Shown here one piece after another: positions 1 to 10,871 of a stretch of 64,000 nt of DNA. Numbering within the stretch: position 1 is the stretch's first letter; every line of letters begins with the position of its first letter. Under the pieces are notes generated by a model. The model did not search any database, was not told the origin of the DNA, and saw nothing but the letters and a program-made list of their open reading frames with translations. Source of the stretch: Branchipolynoe longqiensis (taxonomy: Eukaryota > Annelida > Polychaeta > Phyllodocida > Polynoidae); NCBI GenBank assembly GCA_030323885.1, contig CM059193.1:73569543-73633542 (forward strand), in the 5' to 3' direction. The position numbers were made by a program, and so were the translations under genes.

Positions 1-977
1 TTAGAAAATTAGCGAAACAACAACTTGGTAAGAAGGCTATTTGAAATATTCCTTGGTAAACTGACGCAACATGGATTGCTCGTGCGTATTTGCATAGTTT
101 ATCATCTGCTGTGCTCTAAATTTATTGTTTCAAAATATTTGTTCGTGCCAAAATATTTGTTAATGCCGTAAATTTAGGAGCAGCTTTATTTGTCAAGCGA
201 GGTAGCTAAGAGATTATTACCTTCCAAACGTAAATACAGCAAACAGGTCTGGACAGCTTACACTGGAGCAGGGTTTTCAAAACAAAATTGCAGGAATGCC
301 TGATGAGGAATAACTGACCAATCAGGTGACGCCTCTCATTGTGAGTATTGCTACCGAATCCGAACATCTCCATTAGGTGATGTTTGATTGGCTGCTGCGT
401 TCAGACGTGGGATCTATCCCACACGTGGTTTCATCAGACATTTTTAATTTAAAGAATCCGTGACATTTGTGCTGTGAGGGTAACCTACTTAAGACTGATG
501 TTCAGAAATCAAATAAAAATCTCCAGACCCATTCATCTTTTTCCCCTCCCGGGCTTACTTTTCCTCCTGATCGAAGGAGTTGTTTTCTTGGGTGGAGCCC
601 TTTTCCTTTTCGCTGCTTCTCTGTGCTCTTTTGTTGTGGATCCCCTCTTTTCCAGTTGCCTCTCCAATCCTTCGGACTCAAGTGCTCTTACTGCGTCTCA
701 TTGAAGTTTATACTTCATCCAAAATTGGACCGATTTATCGGTGCTGATTCAATCCTGCAGTTTTACAGCCTGTAATCGAAAGGTTACAAACAACCCAATC
801 AGTCAGTCATGCATCGGGGTCAGTCCATGACAAGCACCTGACCTCACAGGGGGAATAAAATGCCGTACCGACACGCAGATGTTCCCGTCTTTTTATCTTT
901 GTGTCTTTGTGTCTTGCCTTTGTTTCGTTGTTTCTTACAGTTTGCAGGTTCAAGTTAGCAGCACCGGGCTGGTTGGT
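1..977. other. Unannotated interval, no gene recognised
   Basis: I see no recognisable repeat family or coding signature. Two overlapping short plus-strand open frames lie at 467-775 and 474-704, rich in Phe, Ser, Leu and Pro. They follow a T/C-rich stretch and resemble no family I know, so I do not call them genes. Confidence 0.5.
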
Positions 978-1080
978 TGGTTGTTGGAGTTTTACGTCCT
1001 GGCAACATCTAAGGTCATGTCAGGACCAACCTCATCACACTGACCCTGTTATCCGCACATAATCTGAAGTCATCCTATAC
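978..1080 (-). mobile_element. SINE-A fragment (tail end)
   Basis: It carries the phrase TTTTACGTCCTGGCAACATC followed by TAAGGTCATGTCAGGAC, which recurs more than twenty times in this window. Only the part far from the tRNA-like head remains. The sense strand of the family is taken from the head (seen well at 52,405-52,746), so this fragment is antisense. Confidence 0.75.
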
Positions 1081-1164
1081 CTATTTCCTCCTACACCTAC
1101 ACATTTATCTCATGTATCCAGCCATCCAACTGGAGAATGCCATCCCATGTGGTTCTTCCCTTAT

Positions 1165-1738
1165 GGCCCTTTCACACTACGAAGCTTCTTGCCGGCGTGC
1201 CGTCAGCAGGCAAAATATCTTCTACGAGTCGAGACACGTCCAGCTTTTCGGTGGTTTGGGGAAAAAGTTCGGCGTCAGCGTGGCACGTTATTCGCGCACG
1301 GCTAACGGGTGTCGACGCATGAGGAAAAAAAAGAAAAAAAGTTTGGCATGATGTCTTCATATGACCTTAGATGTAGCTAGGATGTAAAACAACAAAGCAA
1401 CAGTTTGGTGCAACGTGTAAGAACGACCGTCATGCGCACAGCGACTGCCTAGCATTCGCATAACGTTATTCCAGCGCTGTCGACATGCTTCTGACGTCGC
1501 CATAATATTGGCAACCGCGAGTTGAAGCGCGTTGTCGGTCGTCACGTTTTTTTGACATGCTAAAAACCTCTAGCGACCTCCTATGCTCCCCGACGTCCCC
1601 CGGCGACTTTCGACATCCAGGATAGTGTGCTGATGTGTACCGACGTCCCTCTAATGTTTCCCGATGTTTCCCGACGTTTCGCCAAAAAAGGACACACGTC
1701 GCCGCGCGTTGGAGAGAAACGTCATAGTGTGACAGGCC
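1165..1738. mobile_element. CpG-rich MITE, PIF/Harbinger-like
   Basis: Inverted ends read GGCCCTTTCACACTACGA on the left and, reverse-complemented, GGCCTGTCACACTATGACG on the right. Both are flanked by TAT, compatible with the 3-bp target duplication of PIF/Harbinger elements. The interior is unusually CpG-rich for the window, with many CGACG words. There is no transposase frame, so it is non-autonomous. The superfamily is inferred from termini and duplication length only. Confidence 0.55.
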
Positions 1739-1899
1739 TATAACCTACACACAAACCTGCTCTCCAGTACCCCCCACACACCCCCAACCCGTCCGCCACG
1801 CACTAGCCACCTACTTCGCGTTACCTCTCCAACCCAGCACCACACCTTCCATTCCTGTTCCCACCCACACATATCTTTCCCACCCACCCACATAGGCCG

Positions 1900-2062
1900 C
1901 GTTCGATACCCTGACGCGTGCCGCCGACCATCGCCGTAGATCAACGAATACCAACGCGCGCATAACGCGCCCGTAACACTACCTGACGTATCCCGACGTT
2001 GCGCCAAAAAATCACATACGTCGACGCGTGTTGGCGAGAAGCGTCGTAATGTGACAGCACCA
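1900..2062. mobile_element. Partial second copy of the CpG-rich MITE
   Basis: The stretch ending GAGAAGCGTCGTAATGTGAC closely resembles the right end of the element at 1,165-1,738 (GAGAAACGTCATAGTGTGAC), with the same CCCGACGT and GCGCCAAAAAA words before it. The left part is not alignable by eye. Confidence 0.5.
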
Positions 2063-2329
2063 TATGATGTGGTACTGGTAGTAGCATGTGACTTTAGTAT
2101 CCATCTTGTCTCCTTGAGGTAATTACATTGCAGATGGCGTGAGGAGCGGGTGAGGGGAGGTGGGAGCGTCGGCAGGAAGTCTACGTGGTAAAAAAAAGAA
2201 AATTAAAAATTAAAAACATTTCCCCCGTTGTGAATATTGATTTGCATCTAGTGCTTCCACGCGATACTCAAAGCAAGCAGCCATTGGTTGATACAGTAGC
2301 TGACTCCCTGATAATCGATTGGAGTACAT

Positions 2330-2930
2330 ACCGTGGTTTTACCGATTTTTAAGCCCCCCTCCCCCCAATACAGACACCGGCGCCCCCCTCCCCCCCTCCC
2401 CCCCCACACACTGGTAATGGATGGGGTAATTACCATGGTGGTGCCCATACTAAATGACCGCTCCTTAAGGTGAGCCTCCCCCTCCCCACATACACACACC
2501 CGACACACCCGAACCCCCCTCCACCGATAATGGATGGGGTACCCACTGTGGTGGTGCCCGTACGAAATGGCACCACCTTAAGGTGAACATACCGCCCCCC
2601 TCCCCCCCCCCCCCCCATCTCCGATAATGAATGTTTACCGTCCTGGTATCCACACGAAATGACCGCTCCTTAAGGTGAACATCGCCCCCCCCCCCTACCC
2701 TCGAATAATGAATGTTTACCGTCCTCGTACCGATACTAAATGTCCGCTCCATAAGGTGAACCTCCCTCCCACATCATCCCCATCTCCATTCTCCGATAAC
2801 TAATGGCTACCGTCCCGGTATCCACACGAAATGACCGCTCTCCCCCTCCCCCTCCCCGACCTCGGATAATGAATGTTTACCGTCCCGGTGCCCATACGAA
2901 ATGATCGATCCTTGAAGTCGGATAGTCTGA
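2330..2930. repeat. C-rich tandem array, unit about 85-110 bp, about 6 copies
   Basis: Units share ATAATGAATGTTTACCGTCC, then CCACACGAAATGACCGCTCC and TTAAGGTGAACAT, separated by variable poly-C runs. Unit length drifts because the C runs differ. The minus-strand open frames here (for example 2,465-2,752) are Gly-rich products of the array, not genes. Confidence 0.8.
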
Positions 2931-3608
2931 TCAAAACAATTTGGTGTGCCCCCCCCCCACAAAAAAACAAAGATTAATTTTCCTTTTATTGTTCACTTAA
3001 AATATCTGCAAAATGAAACCTGCAAAGCATAACAAACTTGAAACTAAATTTATTTGTTTGTTTAACTACCCCCCCCCCCCCCATGGCAGACACAAAAGTA
3101 AACATCAGCTATTGTGGGTTCATAGCTTGAAATTAAATCAAAATAAATGCTAATAATCAACCTAATATACTATCTAAAAACAATAAAATAGATAATGCCG
3201 AAGCTCAAGAAAAACTTGATCAAGCATTTCTAAGACGAACACATACAACAAACAAACACACACCTGCCTCCGTCCCTCTCCCCTCCATCCACGATAGCAG
3301 AAGACATGGCCGCTCCGGAAATGTATCACATTGCTGGGCGCGAAAGGTCACCTCAGTCACGTGACATTTCACTGCGAACTGTAATAACCGCCCGGCGAAT
3401 ACCTCGGACAAAACGTGGGGCGGCGCTTAAATAGCGCCACGGGATGGCTGTCATAATGAGATTGATATTCAAAACTAACTTTGCTGCGCCTGCGCCTAAA
3501 TACTATTTCTGCTTCCGGTTGATTGTCCAGATATGAGGAGACAGAGAGAGAAAGAGACAGGGAGGGATCGATGAGATGTGTGCGCGTCCATGCCAGCCTT
3601 ATGTCAGG
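2931..3608. other. Unannotated interval with poly-C runs
   Basis: Mostly AT-rich sequence with C homopolymers near 2,950 and 3,070. Minus-strand open frames at 3,220-3,411 and 3,369-3,653 have no recognisable domain. No repeat family was identified. Confidence 0.4.
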
Positions 3609-3858
3609 TACACACCTACCGTTTTTCCGCACCCACCTACCATATACGATCAAAAACTCCCCAAAAGTCGTGAGGTGTGCACTCCCCTAGCACACCTACC
3701 GATTGCGATTCACGACTTAAAACTCACTTTTAGGGCTAAAACGTCTTCCTTACGATTGCGATTCGCGATTCGAAAAATGAATCGGCCCGTTTTCAGTTTT
3801 AAGCGGGTCGGGTCGGATCGCGACTTTTAGTGCGCGAGTCGTAAACGGTAGGTGTGTA
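3609..3858. mobile_element. MITE with CACACCTACCGTTT inverted ends
   Basis: The left end TACACACCTACCGTTT is matched by an inverted AAACGGTAGGTGTGTA on the right, 250 bp overall. TA sits at each outer edge, so a TA target is possible. The interior repeats the word GATTGCGATTC and has no coding capacity. Confidence 0.65.
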
Positions 3859-3955
3859 GCTAGCATTAGTGGGTCTTCTTACAGCGCATGCGCACCTGAA
3901 CTGTCAACACAGCGCATGTGTATTAGGGATAGGGTTCAAGACAGTTGGTTTGTAT

Positions 3956-4290
3956 GGGTGTTGGAGGTTTATGACCTGGCAACATCTAAGGTCATATAAG
4001 GACAGGTACCGACTTGTGACAGTGCACACTCATGGCGATTTTATAGTGCTGCCCCACTGGGAGACCAGGCCACCAGTACCATGACCCGATATCCCACTCA
4101 GTCACAATATCCTGATGCCAAGCCAACCAGTCCTTCCCCTCTCCTATTAATGCCGAGCACCTGGCTAGGAAGCGACAAGTAGAATTTTTGTAAGTCATTG
4201 GTTTGACTCAACTGGGAATTGAACTGCCGACCATCCGCACGGGAGGCCTGCGCTCTAGCGATTCGCCCACCGCATCCGATGGGGTCAATA
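3956..4290 (-). mobile_element. SINE-A, near full length
   Basis: The plus strand shows the tail (GGCAACATCTAAGGTCATAT), the body (GTGACAGTGCACACTCATGG, CCCACTGGGAGACCAGGC, TAATGCCGAGC) and, at the right, the inverted tRNA-like head (TTGAACTGCC, CGCACGGGAGGCC). RNA polymerase III would read it on the minus strand. The head here diverges from the commoner GGCCGAATGAGTTAGAGC version. Confidence 0.8.
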
Positions 4291-4419
4291 TATGTCTTTA
4301 CATGACACTCCCCACCCCCTTAAAAAGAGTGTGACTTAAGGACATAATGAGACAATTCTTGAAAGTTGCACAACCCATGATTTGCAGCTTCATAACAAAT
4401 TGTTATTTTATTGTAATCT

Positions 4420-4490
4420 TTTGATTAAACAGGGGAACTTTAAATCACCGATTCCTCCCCGCTCCTCATTCCACTGCTTCTTGAGCTACC
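4420..4490 (-). mobile_element. SINE-A2 fragment
   Basis: AAACAGGGGAACTTTAAATC followed by CCTCATTCCACTGCTTCTTG matches the alternative tail seen intact at 53,478-53,702. It is broken just before the MITE that follows. Confidence 0.5.
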
Positions 4491-4497
4491 CTAGTAA

Positions 4498-4859
4498 TTA
4501 AAGCTGCATAGTCCGATGAAAACATACAATTTTCAAAACAAAAACAATTATCTAGATTTGGTTCTTCATATCTAACTTAGATACTGCTGCACTTATTAAA
4601 CATTTGTTGTCACATCTAAGGGGATACTGAGTCAATTAATAGAACCTGTTACTGCAGACGCCTCTGCCACTATGGTGATAGAGTTTTGGCAATCTTGCCA
4701 AAATTAATTTAGCATGTTTCCATTTCAAATATCTCAAAAGTTATCGATTTAAAATAAAAGTTACTTCAAACTAAAGTAAGGTAGATTAAAACGATCAACC
4801 TAATATGTTTATCTCAGAAAATGAGAGAAACTCAAAACCATCGGACTATGCAACTTTAA
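4498..4859 (+). mobile_element. TTAA-MITE, full-length copy (reference copy)
   Basis: This ~360-bp element is the commonest MITE in the window. It starts AGCTGCATAGTCCGATGAAA and ends CCATCGGACTATGCAACT, giving ~18-bp imperfect inverted repeats, with TTAA immediately outside both ends. Interior landmarks are AACTTAGATACTGCTGCACT, TATTAAACATTTGTTG, a GTTTTGGCAATCTTGCCAAA hairpin-like word, and TTAAAATAAAAGTTACTTC. TTAA flanks recur at several copies, which points to a TTAA target as in piggyBac-type elements. The termini are not the usual piggyBac CCC/GGG, so superfamily is open. There is no coding capacity. Confidence 0.85.
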
Positions 4860-4924
4860 TGCAGAACACTAAGCTTAGCTAGGTGTCAACAAGTGCCTCT
4901 TTTAAGTCATTGTTGTGACTTGAC

Positions 4925-5200
4925 TTGTGTGTCAGACCTTTTCCATAAAGTGTGCTGCACAGACAGCTGCTACTCACATTGTTTCTTGTCAGTACCATCA
5001 GAGGGTGGAAATCTTCTATGAGACCTTTTCCACATAGCATCCTGCATAGTGAGTTCCTACCCACAACTCTAGGTTTCTTGCCACTGCCATCAGACGATCG
5101 GTTGGTGGTGGAAATCCTCTATGGGGACCTTTTCCAGAAGCCATGCTACCCACAACATTAGTTTTCTTGCCACTGCCATCAGAGGTGGACATCTTATTTT
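4925..5200. repeat. Dispersed repeat with GACCTTTTCC boundaries, about three partial units
   Basis: Units contain TTTCTTGCCACTGCCATCAG, TGGTGGTGGAAATCCTCTAT and GGGACCTTTTCCAGAAGCC. Related single units lie at 21,785-21,900 and 39,350-39,430, so this is a dispersed family locally in tandem. No coding sequence is evident. Confidence 0.6.
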
Positions 5201-5292
5201 GTTGTGTTCAAGTGGTTTTATTCCTTTGAATAACATGTCATTAGTGCTGATGCACTGTTGACGATTGCCACTACACGCTAAACAAAGCTATA

Positions 5293-5649
5293 TTAAAGCT
5301 GCATAGTCCGATGAAAACATCAAATTTTCAAAACCAAAACATTTATCTACATTTGATTCTAGATATCTAACTTAGATACTGGTGCACTTATTAAACATTT
5401 GTTGCCACATAGAAGAGGATTACTGAGACAATTTACTAGAACCTGTAACAATAGAACAGTATGGTGTCAGAGTTTTGGTGTGCTTGCCTAAATTAATTTG
5501 GCATGTTTGCACGTGAAATATCTAAAAAGTTAGCCATTTAAAATAAAAGTTACATCAAACTAGGTTAAGGTAAATTATAACGATCAAGCTAATAGATTTA
5601 TCTCAGAAAATGACAGAAACTCAAAACCATCGGACTATGCAACTTGAAT
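5293..5649 (+). mobile_element. TTAA-MITE, full-length copy
   Basis: It has the same termini and interior landmarks as the copy at 4,498-4,859 and begins TTAAAGCTGCATAGTCC. The right flank reads TTGA rather than TTAA, one substitution away. Confidence 0.85.
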
Positions 5650-5859
5650 ATGGACGGACAATTTACAAGATATTAAACAAAGCATCAATCAATATGAATG
5701 ATGGGTAGTGAATGAGACAAGAGAAAAAGGTTGCATGCGTGGTGGTAACTATACTAGACCTGCATGGTGAGGGTCAGCAAGGGGGGGGGGCACAACTAAG
5801 TAATAAATATTCTTCATGAGAACGCCAGTCTCAGACTTTGAGATGCAAATTCGCTGGAA

Positions 5860-6545
5860 AACCGCTCCCCTACCCACCGCCACCCCCACCACCCCCATCA
5901 CACCCCCACCCCAACACGCCCACCCACACCCCTACCCATACTCCCTACCTACACCCACACCCAGACCCTCATCCACAACCAGGCCCACACCCACACTCAC
6001 GTCCCCACCCACACACACCCACACCCACACATACCCCTACCCACACTCCCCCACCCCTCACCCAGACCCACACCCACACCCAGACCCACACCCAGACCCA
6101 CATCCACCACCCCACTCACGCCCTTACCCATATCCCTACCTACACCCACACCCACACTCACGCCCCCATCCCCCACGCACACCCCACACCCCAATGTTAC
6201 CACCCACACGCCCACCCACACGCCCACCAACACCCACACCCACACCCACACCAAACAAGCCTGCTTCTCGGCTGGTGTGCGGGAAGTTAATTCAGGGTCA
6301 CTCACTCCTCACCCCACCCACACACACACCCGACCCCAACATGCCCACCCACCCCCACCAACACCCACCCCCACCCCCACACTCAAACACGCCCACTCAC
6401 ACCCCACCCCACCCCCTCACACCCACCCACATCCACATCCACACTCACATCCACATCCACATCCACATCCACACCCACACTCCCACATCCACCATCCCCC
6501 CCCCCCCCCCCCCCCCAACACCAACACCCGCACACATACTAAACA
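5860..6545. repeat. CCCACA/CCCACC-type minisatellite with embedded unique blocks
   Basis: The plus strand is almost G-free over long stretches, made of CCCACACC, CCCATCC and CATCCA words. Two near-identical non-repetitive blocks (AGTTAATTCAGGGTCAC with TTCGGCTGGTGTGC, near 6,245-6,310 and 6,540-6,600) interrupt it about 300 bp apart. This suggests a longer composite unit. The long open frames on both strands (327 and 150 codons plus; 102 minus) are Pro/His/Thr or Gly/Val repeats produced by the array. Confidence 0.85.
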
Positions 6546-6782
6546 AGGCTGGCTTTTCGGCTGGTGTGCAGAAAGTTAATTCAGGGTCACCCGCTCCTCA
6601 CCCCGGATATCACCCAGGCTCAAGCAGCCTCAGCTGCTCAGTGGAGCGTGTGATACCTCTGGTACCTGGTCTGCACAGCTCACGCCCTCCAGACCCAACT
6701 CCGACAGCTGTTTACACCCGACTGGTCTGCTGGATACCAGCGGATTCCCACAACGGCCCTTGGCCCCTTAAAGGGGCGGTAA

Positions 6783-7003
6783 GTAACCACACGGGGTGAC
6801 CAAGTGAGTTGAGCGCCCGCTTTCGGTTTCAATAGGTCATGTGATTCGAAACCCTCTGCTTTGAACCCTGGTCAAGTCAAGGCGATGACTTAATATTTTT
6901 ATACTTGTCGCTACCTAGCCCGGCATTTGGCATTACTAGCATAGGGTTAGGAGCAGTGGAATGAGGAAGACGAAATGTCCATGATTGAATATTGCACCTG
7001 CGT
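6783..7003 (+). mobile_element. SINE-A2, sense copy
   Basis: A tRNA-like head (GACCAAGTGAGTTGAGCGCC, then TTTGAACCCTGGTCAAGTC) is followed by ACTTGTCGCTACCTAGC and the alternative tail GGAGCAGTGGAATGAGGAAG. The copy abuts a partial TTAA-MITE. Confidence 0.7.
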
Positions 7004-7125
7004 AAAGCTGTATAGTTTGATGAAACAATCACCATTTCTAAATCAAAATAATTATCTAGATTGTATTCTACATATCCATGTAGATACGGGTGTACTTGTT
7101 AAACATGTTGTAAAATATTTCGACT
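7004..7125 (+). mobile_element. TTAA-MITE, 5' part
   Basis: TAAAGCTGTATAGTTTGATG, then ATTATCTAGATTGTATTC and ACTTGTTAAACATG match the first third of the family. The remainder is missing or too diverged. Confidence 0.65.
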
Positions 7126-7494
7126 TTTTAGGTCTGGTTCATAAATAAATAATAGTTTAAATAAATTCTAAAATATCTCCATTTCATCAAACTCATATGT
7201 GAAGCATTAAGAACACTGTTTAATCATATTTAAATCATCCGGTTATTTCTATAAAGTCACTATAATAATATTCAAATTATATAAGTACCACTATACAACC
7301 TCTCTAATAATACCTAATTCATTCTATCATGTTGCTAAATACATGTGCATAATATTCAAACCAAGTTGTGAAACCATGGTAGATAATGTATATTAATTGA
7401 AGTGATAATTAATATCAGATTGTTCTAAGGTTCTACATCAAATATAACCACTGGAGATAAGAACTCTGGAAAATTGGTTGTAATGCGTAGCATT

Positions 7495-7765
7495 ACGTTT
7501 GATGCGAGGAGAGGAAGAGACCCTCCCCCGCCCCGCGCTGTCGCGCTGCTTTCCCACCTCGCCCGACGCCGCCGCGCGCCGCCACCTCCCCCCGGCCCCG
7601 TCTCGCGCAGCACTCGCGCCTCACCCGACGCCCGCTGCTCGCCACCTCTCGCCCTCCCCCGGGCCGGCAGCATTCACACCTCACCTGCTGTCGCCCGTCC
7701 CCTTCCCCTATAAGGTCGCCCGCCGGCCTCCATCAGACACTCGCCCTCCTGCCGCCTTCCAGCTC
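7495..7765 (+). promoter_or_regulatory. CpG-rich block with TATA-like box
   Basis: A sharply bounded block of high G+C and dense CpG (CGCCCGACGCCGCCGCGC and similar) stands out from AT-rich surroundings. Near its right edge CCCCTATAAGGTCGCC gives a TATA-like box at about 7,708. About 25-30 bp later a CATCAGACACT stretch could hold an initiation site. It may be an isolated CpG-island promoter or the promoter-bearing part of a long terminal repeat. No partner repeat or credible downstream coding sequence is visible. The open frames across it are low-complexity Arg/Pro/Ala. Confidence 0.35.
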
Positions 7766-7799
7766 TCTCCCCATATGACTGTATTGGTATATTTACATG

Positions 7800-8840
7800 T
7801 ATTACTGAATTGAAGTATGTTGGTATTATATATTGTATGAAAGGAGGTAAATGCTAAAACTAAGGGCAGCATATACAGTTGATGCAGACTGGTTTCTTCA
7901 CCCAGACAAATAGTCTGTGAAGAATGCCACAGAATGGGTATAATAATTAAGTCAAGAATTAAGTTCTGTGTGCCTGTTATGGTATGATTTACAGATGCCA
8001 GTATCTGAGGGAGTGTTAGCACACAGGTGACAATGCATGGGGGCTGTGGCTGTGTGTGTGTGTGTGAGTGTTTGCAGGACCTGACAAAGCCAGGTTTCAG
8101 GCCAGAGGTGGGAGGTGGAGTGTGTGTGTGTGTGTGTGTGTGGTGAGCCCTCCCTGCCCCACCTGGTGGCAGCTTGCTGAACTAAAGATGATAAAATATG
8201 TAATTATCAAAGTAAGGCATGTAGAAATTCCTACTATTTTGGAGTTGTCCCAATCTAAGGGACTCGTGACCACGGGTGTTATGTAAATATAAACAGGGTT
8301 GATATTCCCATATAAGTGTAATTGGTGAACTTGATGGAAAAATATGTATCTGACTTGGGGTTGGTGGGTTGTCCCCCCCCCACCCCTTACCTAGCTGGGG
8401 GAGGGGGCTGGTGGGAGTGGTGGGGCTCCACCCACTCCCACCCTGCCTCCCCCACCACTGACTGGAGGAGTTCAACCAATGAAATGCCATGTTACTGTCT
8501 CTGACTGAGGAGACTCCCAGCAACTGTGTACCTGTATTTTGAATGTTTTCCATCTGAATAAAAGAGCTGGGCAGGGGGTGTGGCAGGCAGATGACCTGGA
8601 GACAGCACAGCAGGAGGAGCCAGCCAGCCCTCCCAACTAGACTTTACCACACTTAATTTCTGTTGGTTTGATATTTCTTGGAACAGATATAGTAAGTAAG
8701 CAGATATAGTAAGCAGATACAGTAAGCGGATCATCGCTTGAGTAATATCATACATTAGTGCTTTCCGGCCTCCACACACAGAAGTTAGGGTTCTATTTCC
8801 TATAAAGATTCTAGTGTGTAAAATACCGCTAGTTAACAAT
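7800..8840. other. Unannotated interval with TG microsatellites
   Basis: It contains TG runs near 8,050 and 8,125, G/C homopolymers near 8,370, and a short CAGATATAGTAAG triplication near 8,695. A GAATAAAAGAGC box at ~8,556, followed by a GGCAGG-rich stretch, could be promoter-like, but I cannot pair it with anything. No gene is recognised. Confidence 0.35.
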
Positions 8841-9098
8841 GTGTTGCTGCTTAGAGGAGAATACTATTTGAACTCAATAGAACATATTACCGCAGAAGCC
8901 TATGGTGTCAGAGTTTTGGGCGGGCTTGCCGAAATTAATTTTCCAAGTTTACACTTCTAATATCTCATAAGATAGCCATTTAAAATAATAGTTACTTTAA
9001 AGTGAAGTAATGTAGATTATAGCAATCAACCTAATATAATGTATAGATTCACAAACCATGACTGAAAGTCAAAACCATCTGACCATGCAGTTTGAATG
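8841..9098 (+). mobile_element. TTAA-MITE, 3' part
   Basis: Starts within the family at AGAGGAGAATACTATTTGA. It continues through GAAGCCTATGGTGTCAGAG and TAAAATAATAGTTACTTTAA and ends CATCTGACCATGCAGTTT. Confidence 0.8.
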
Positions 9099-9227
9099 AA
9101 CTAATGTATCAAAAAAGCACAGACACCTGCATGTTCGATGAACATTTGCCCTTATATCAGCATCAGACATACTTTATAGTGCTGCCAGAGTAGTTCCATC
9201 GGCCCCATCGAATGGTTTGTTCAGTTA

Positions 9228-9275
9228 ATTTGTCAGTTAAGGCTTTACGTCCTAGCAACATATAATGTCATACAT
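9228..9275 (-). mobile_element. SINE-A tail fragment
   Basis: GGCTTTACGTCCTAGCAACA followed by TATAATGTCATAC is a short diverged tail of the family. Confidence 0.5.
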
Positions 9276-9493
9276 AGTGTTAATAGCTGAAGACTCTGAT
9301 GTTCAATATTTCGATGTGCATGCCAAAAGTAATTTGGCATATTTTCATTTCAAACATCTCCACCGTTAACCTTTTAAAATATAAAAGTGACTTTAAGCTA
9401 AGGCAAAGAAGAGTGTTATGATCACCATAATAATTATATTTAGCTCAAAATATGGCAGAATCTCAAAAGAATTGAATTATCCAACTGCAATGA
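9260..9493 (+). mobile_element. Diverged TTAA-MITE, 3' part
   Basis: GCATGCCAAAAGTAATTTGG, TTAAAATATAAAAGTGAC and the end GAATTATCCAACTGCAA follow the order of the family, with more substitutions than other copies. Confidence 0.6.
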
Positions 9494-9854
9494 CTGTATC
9501 TAATGGAACTGCTTGGTGGACCTCTAAGCCGATACTAGTGTAAAGTTCAACCACTGAGCGGCGCTAGCAGTAATTGGATCGATCTATTTAGGGTTTCTTA
9601 TCACATCCAATGCCCAAGTACACATTAGCAGGCATTCTTAGTAGTTACTAGGTAGCATATTGGATATTAGTGAGTTAGGCATAAATCATTAAATGTAGAG
9701 GTTGGATCCTCAGTTGAGCATGACGACCATATGGCAATGCCTAAGGATTGTGACTCGAAACTGGAGGCCTACATTACATTATGAGAACATATATCACTGT
9801 ACTTTATTTGAACATATATCATATGGTCATCAAATAAGGGCCCAGAGGTTTTAT

Positions 9855-10016
9855 TTAATGCTGCATAATGCGATGAAGCGTACAATTTTCAGAACCAAAG
9901 CACCCAAATAGGTTTGATTCAACATATCTAATTTAGATACCGATGCACTTATTAAGCACTTGTGGCCACATAGAAGGGGATACTGAATAAATTTAAGAGA
10001 ACTTGTTACTGCATGG
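9855..10016 (+). mobile_element. TTAA-MITE, 5' part
   Basis: AATGCTGCATAATGCGATGA, then ATTTAGATACCGATGCACTT and GAAGGGGATACTGAATAAAT match the 5' half. The copy breaks just before the minisatellite region. Confidence 0.75.
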
Positions 10017-10092
10017 TTCTCTGCCTCTAGATCTCTCTGGCTCACTAGTTCTCTGTCTCTCTGGCTTTCTGGCTGTTTGACGCTGTGTGGTT

Positions 10093-10720
10093 AACACTGT
10101 TTCTGCTGGTGCACTCAGCGTGCAGCTTCGCTCAAGGAGAGAGGAAGGAGAAAGTCCGCTCTATTGTTCGATGCTAATTGTTTCTACTGGTGCACTCGGC
10201 CTGCAGCTTCATTCAACGAGCGAGAAAGGAGAAAGTGTCCTCTCTTGTTTAATGTTAACTGTTTCTACTGGTGCACTCGGCCTGCAGCTTCGTTCAAGGA
10301 GAGAGGCAAAAGAAAGTCTGCTCTCGTGTTCGATGCTAACTGTTTTCTACTGGTGCACTCGGCCTGCAGCTTCACTCAAGGAGAGAGGAAGGAGAAAGTC
10401 TGCTCTCTTCTTAGACGCTAACTGTTTCTACTGGTGCACTCGGCCTGCAGCTTCATTCAATGAGAAAGAAAGGAGAAAGTGTCCTCTCGTGTTTAATGCT
10501 AACTGTTTCTACTGGTGCACTTGGCCTGCAGCTTCGTTCAAGGAGAGAGATCAGAGAAACTCTGCTGCTTGGGTTGAATATAACTGTATTTCTACCGGTG
10601 CACTCATCCTACAGCTTCCTTCTAGTAGAAGGAGGGAAGATAAACTATGCGCTTTTGGTTATTATAACTATCTCTACTGGGGCATTCAGCCTACAGCTTA
10701 ATTCTACCAGTAGATAGGGA
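10093..10720 (+). repeat. Minisatellite, unit about 81 bp, about 7.5 copies
   Basis: Each unit carries CTGTTTCTACTGGTGCACTC then GGCCTGCAGCTTC, AAGGAGAGAGG and AAGAAAGTCTGCTCTC. Copies start near 10,098, 10,177, 10,258, 10,338, 10,420, 10,501, 10,581 and 10,664, with the last two most diverged. Because the spacing is near a multiple of three, a 204-codon frame (10,087-10,701) stays open. Its repeats switch frame between units, so I read it as a by-product. Confidence 0.85.
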
Positions 10721-10831
10721 AAAGAGAAAAACTCAAAACGCTGCTCTCTTGTTGTAATGCTAACTGGAAACTGCACAGAACTGAACTGCTATTGAAGCTA
10801 CACTGAACTGCTTTCTTTGTCAAACATGGCT

Positions 10832-10832
10832 G

Positions 10833-10868
<36 letters not shown>
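10832..10868. repeat. (TA)n microsatellite
   Basis: Uninterrupted TA dinucleotides over about 37 bases. Confidence 0.95.

Positions 10869-10871
<3 letters not shown>

Noticed and set aside
467..775. 102-codon plus-strand frame near the window start
   Set aside because: Domainless, composition driven by T/C-rich DNA, overlapping a second frame; insufficient support for a gene.
2465..2752. Gly-rich minus-strand proteins
   Set aside because: Frames follow the tandem array and poly-C tracts; no independent coding evidence.
5816..6799. 327-codon plus-strand open frame
   Set aside because: Almost entirely Pro/His/Thr from the CCCACA array; open frames of similar length exist in other phases and on the minus strand.
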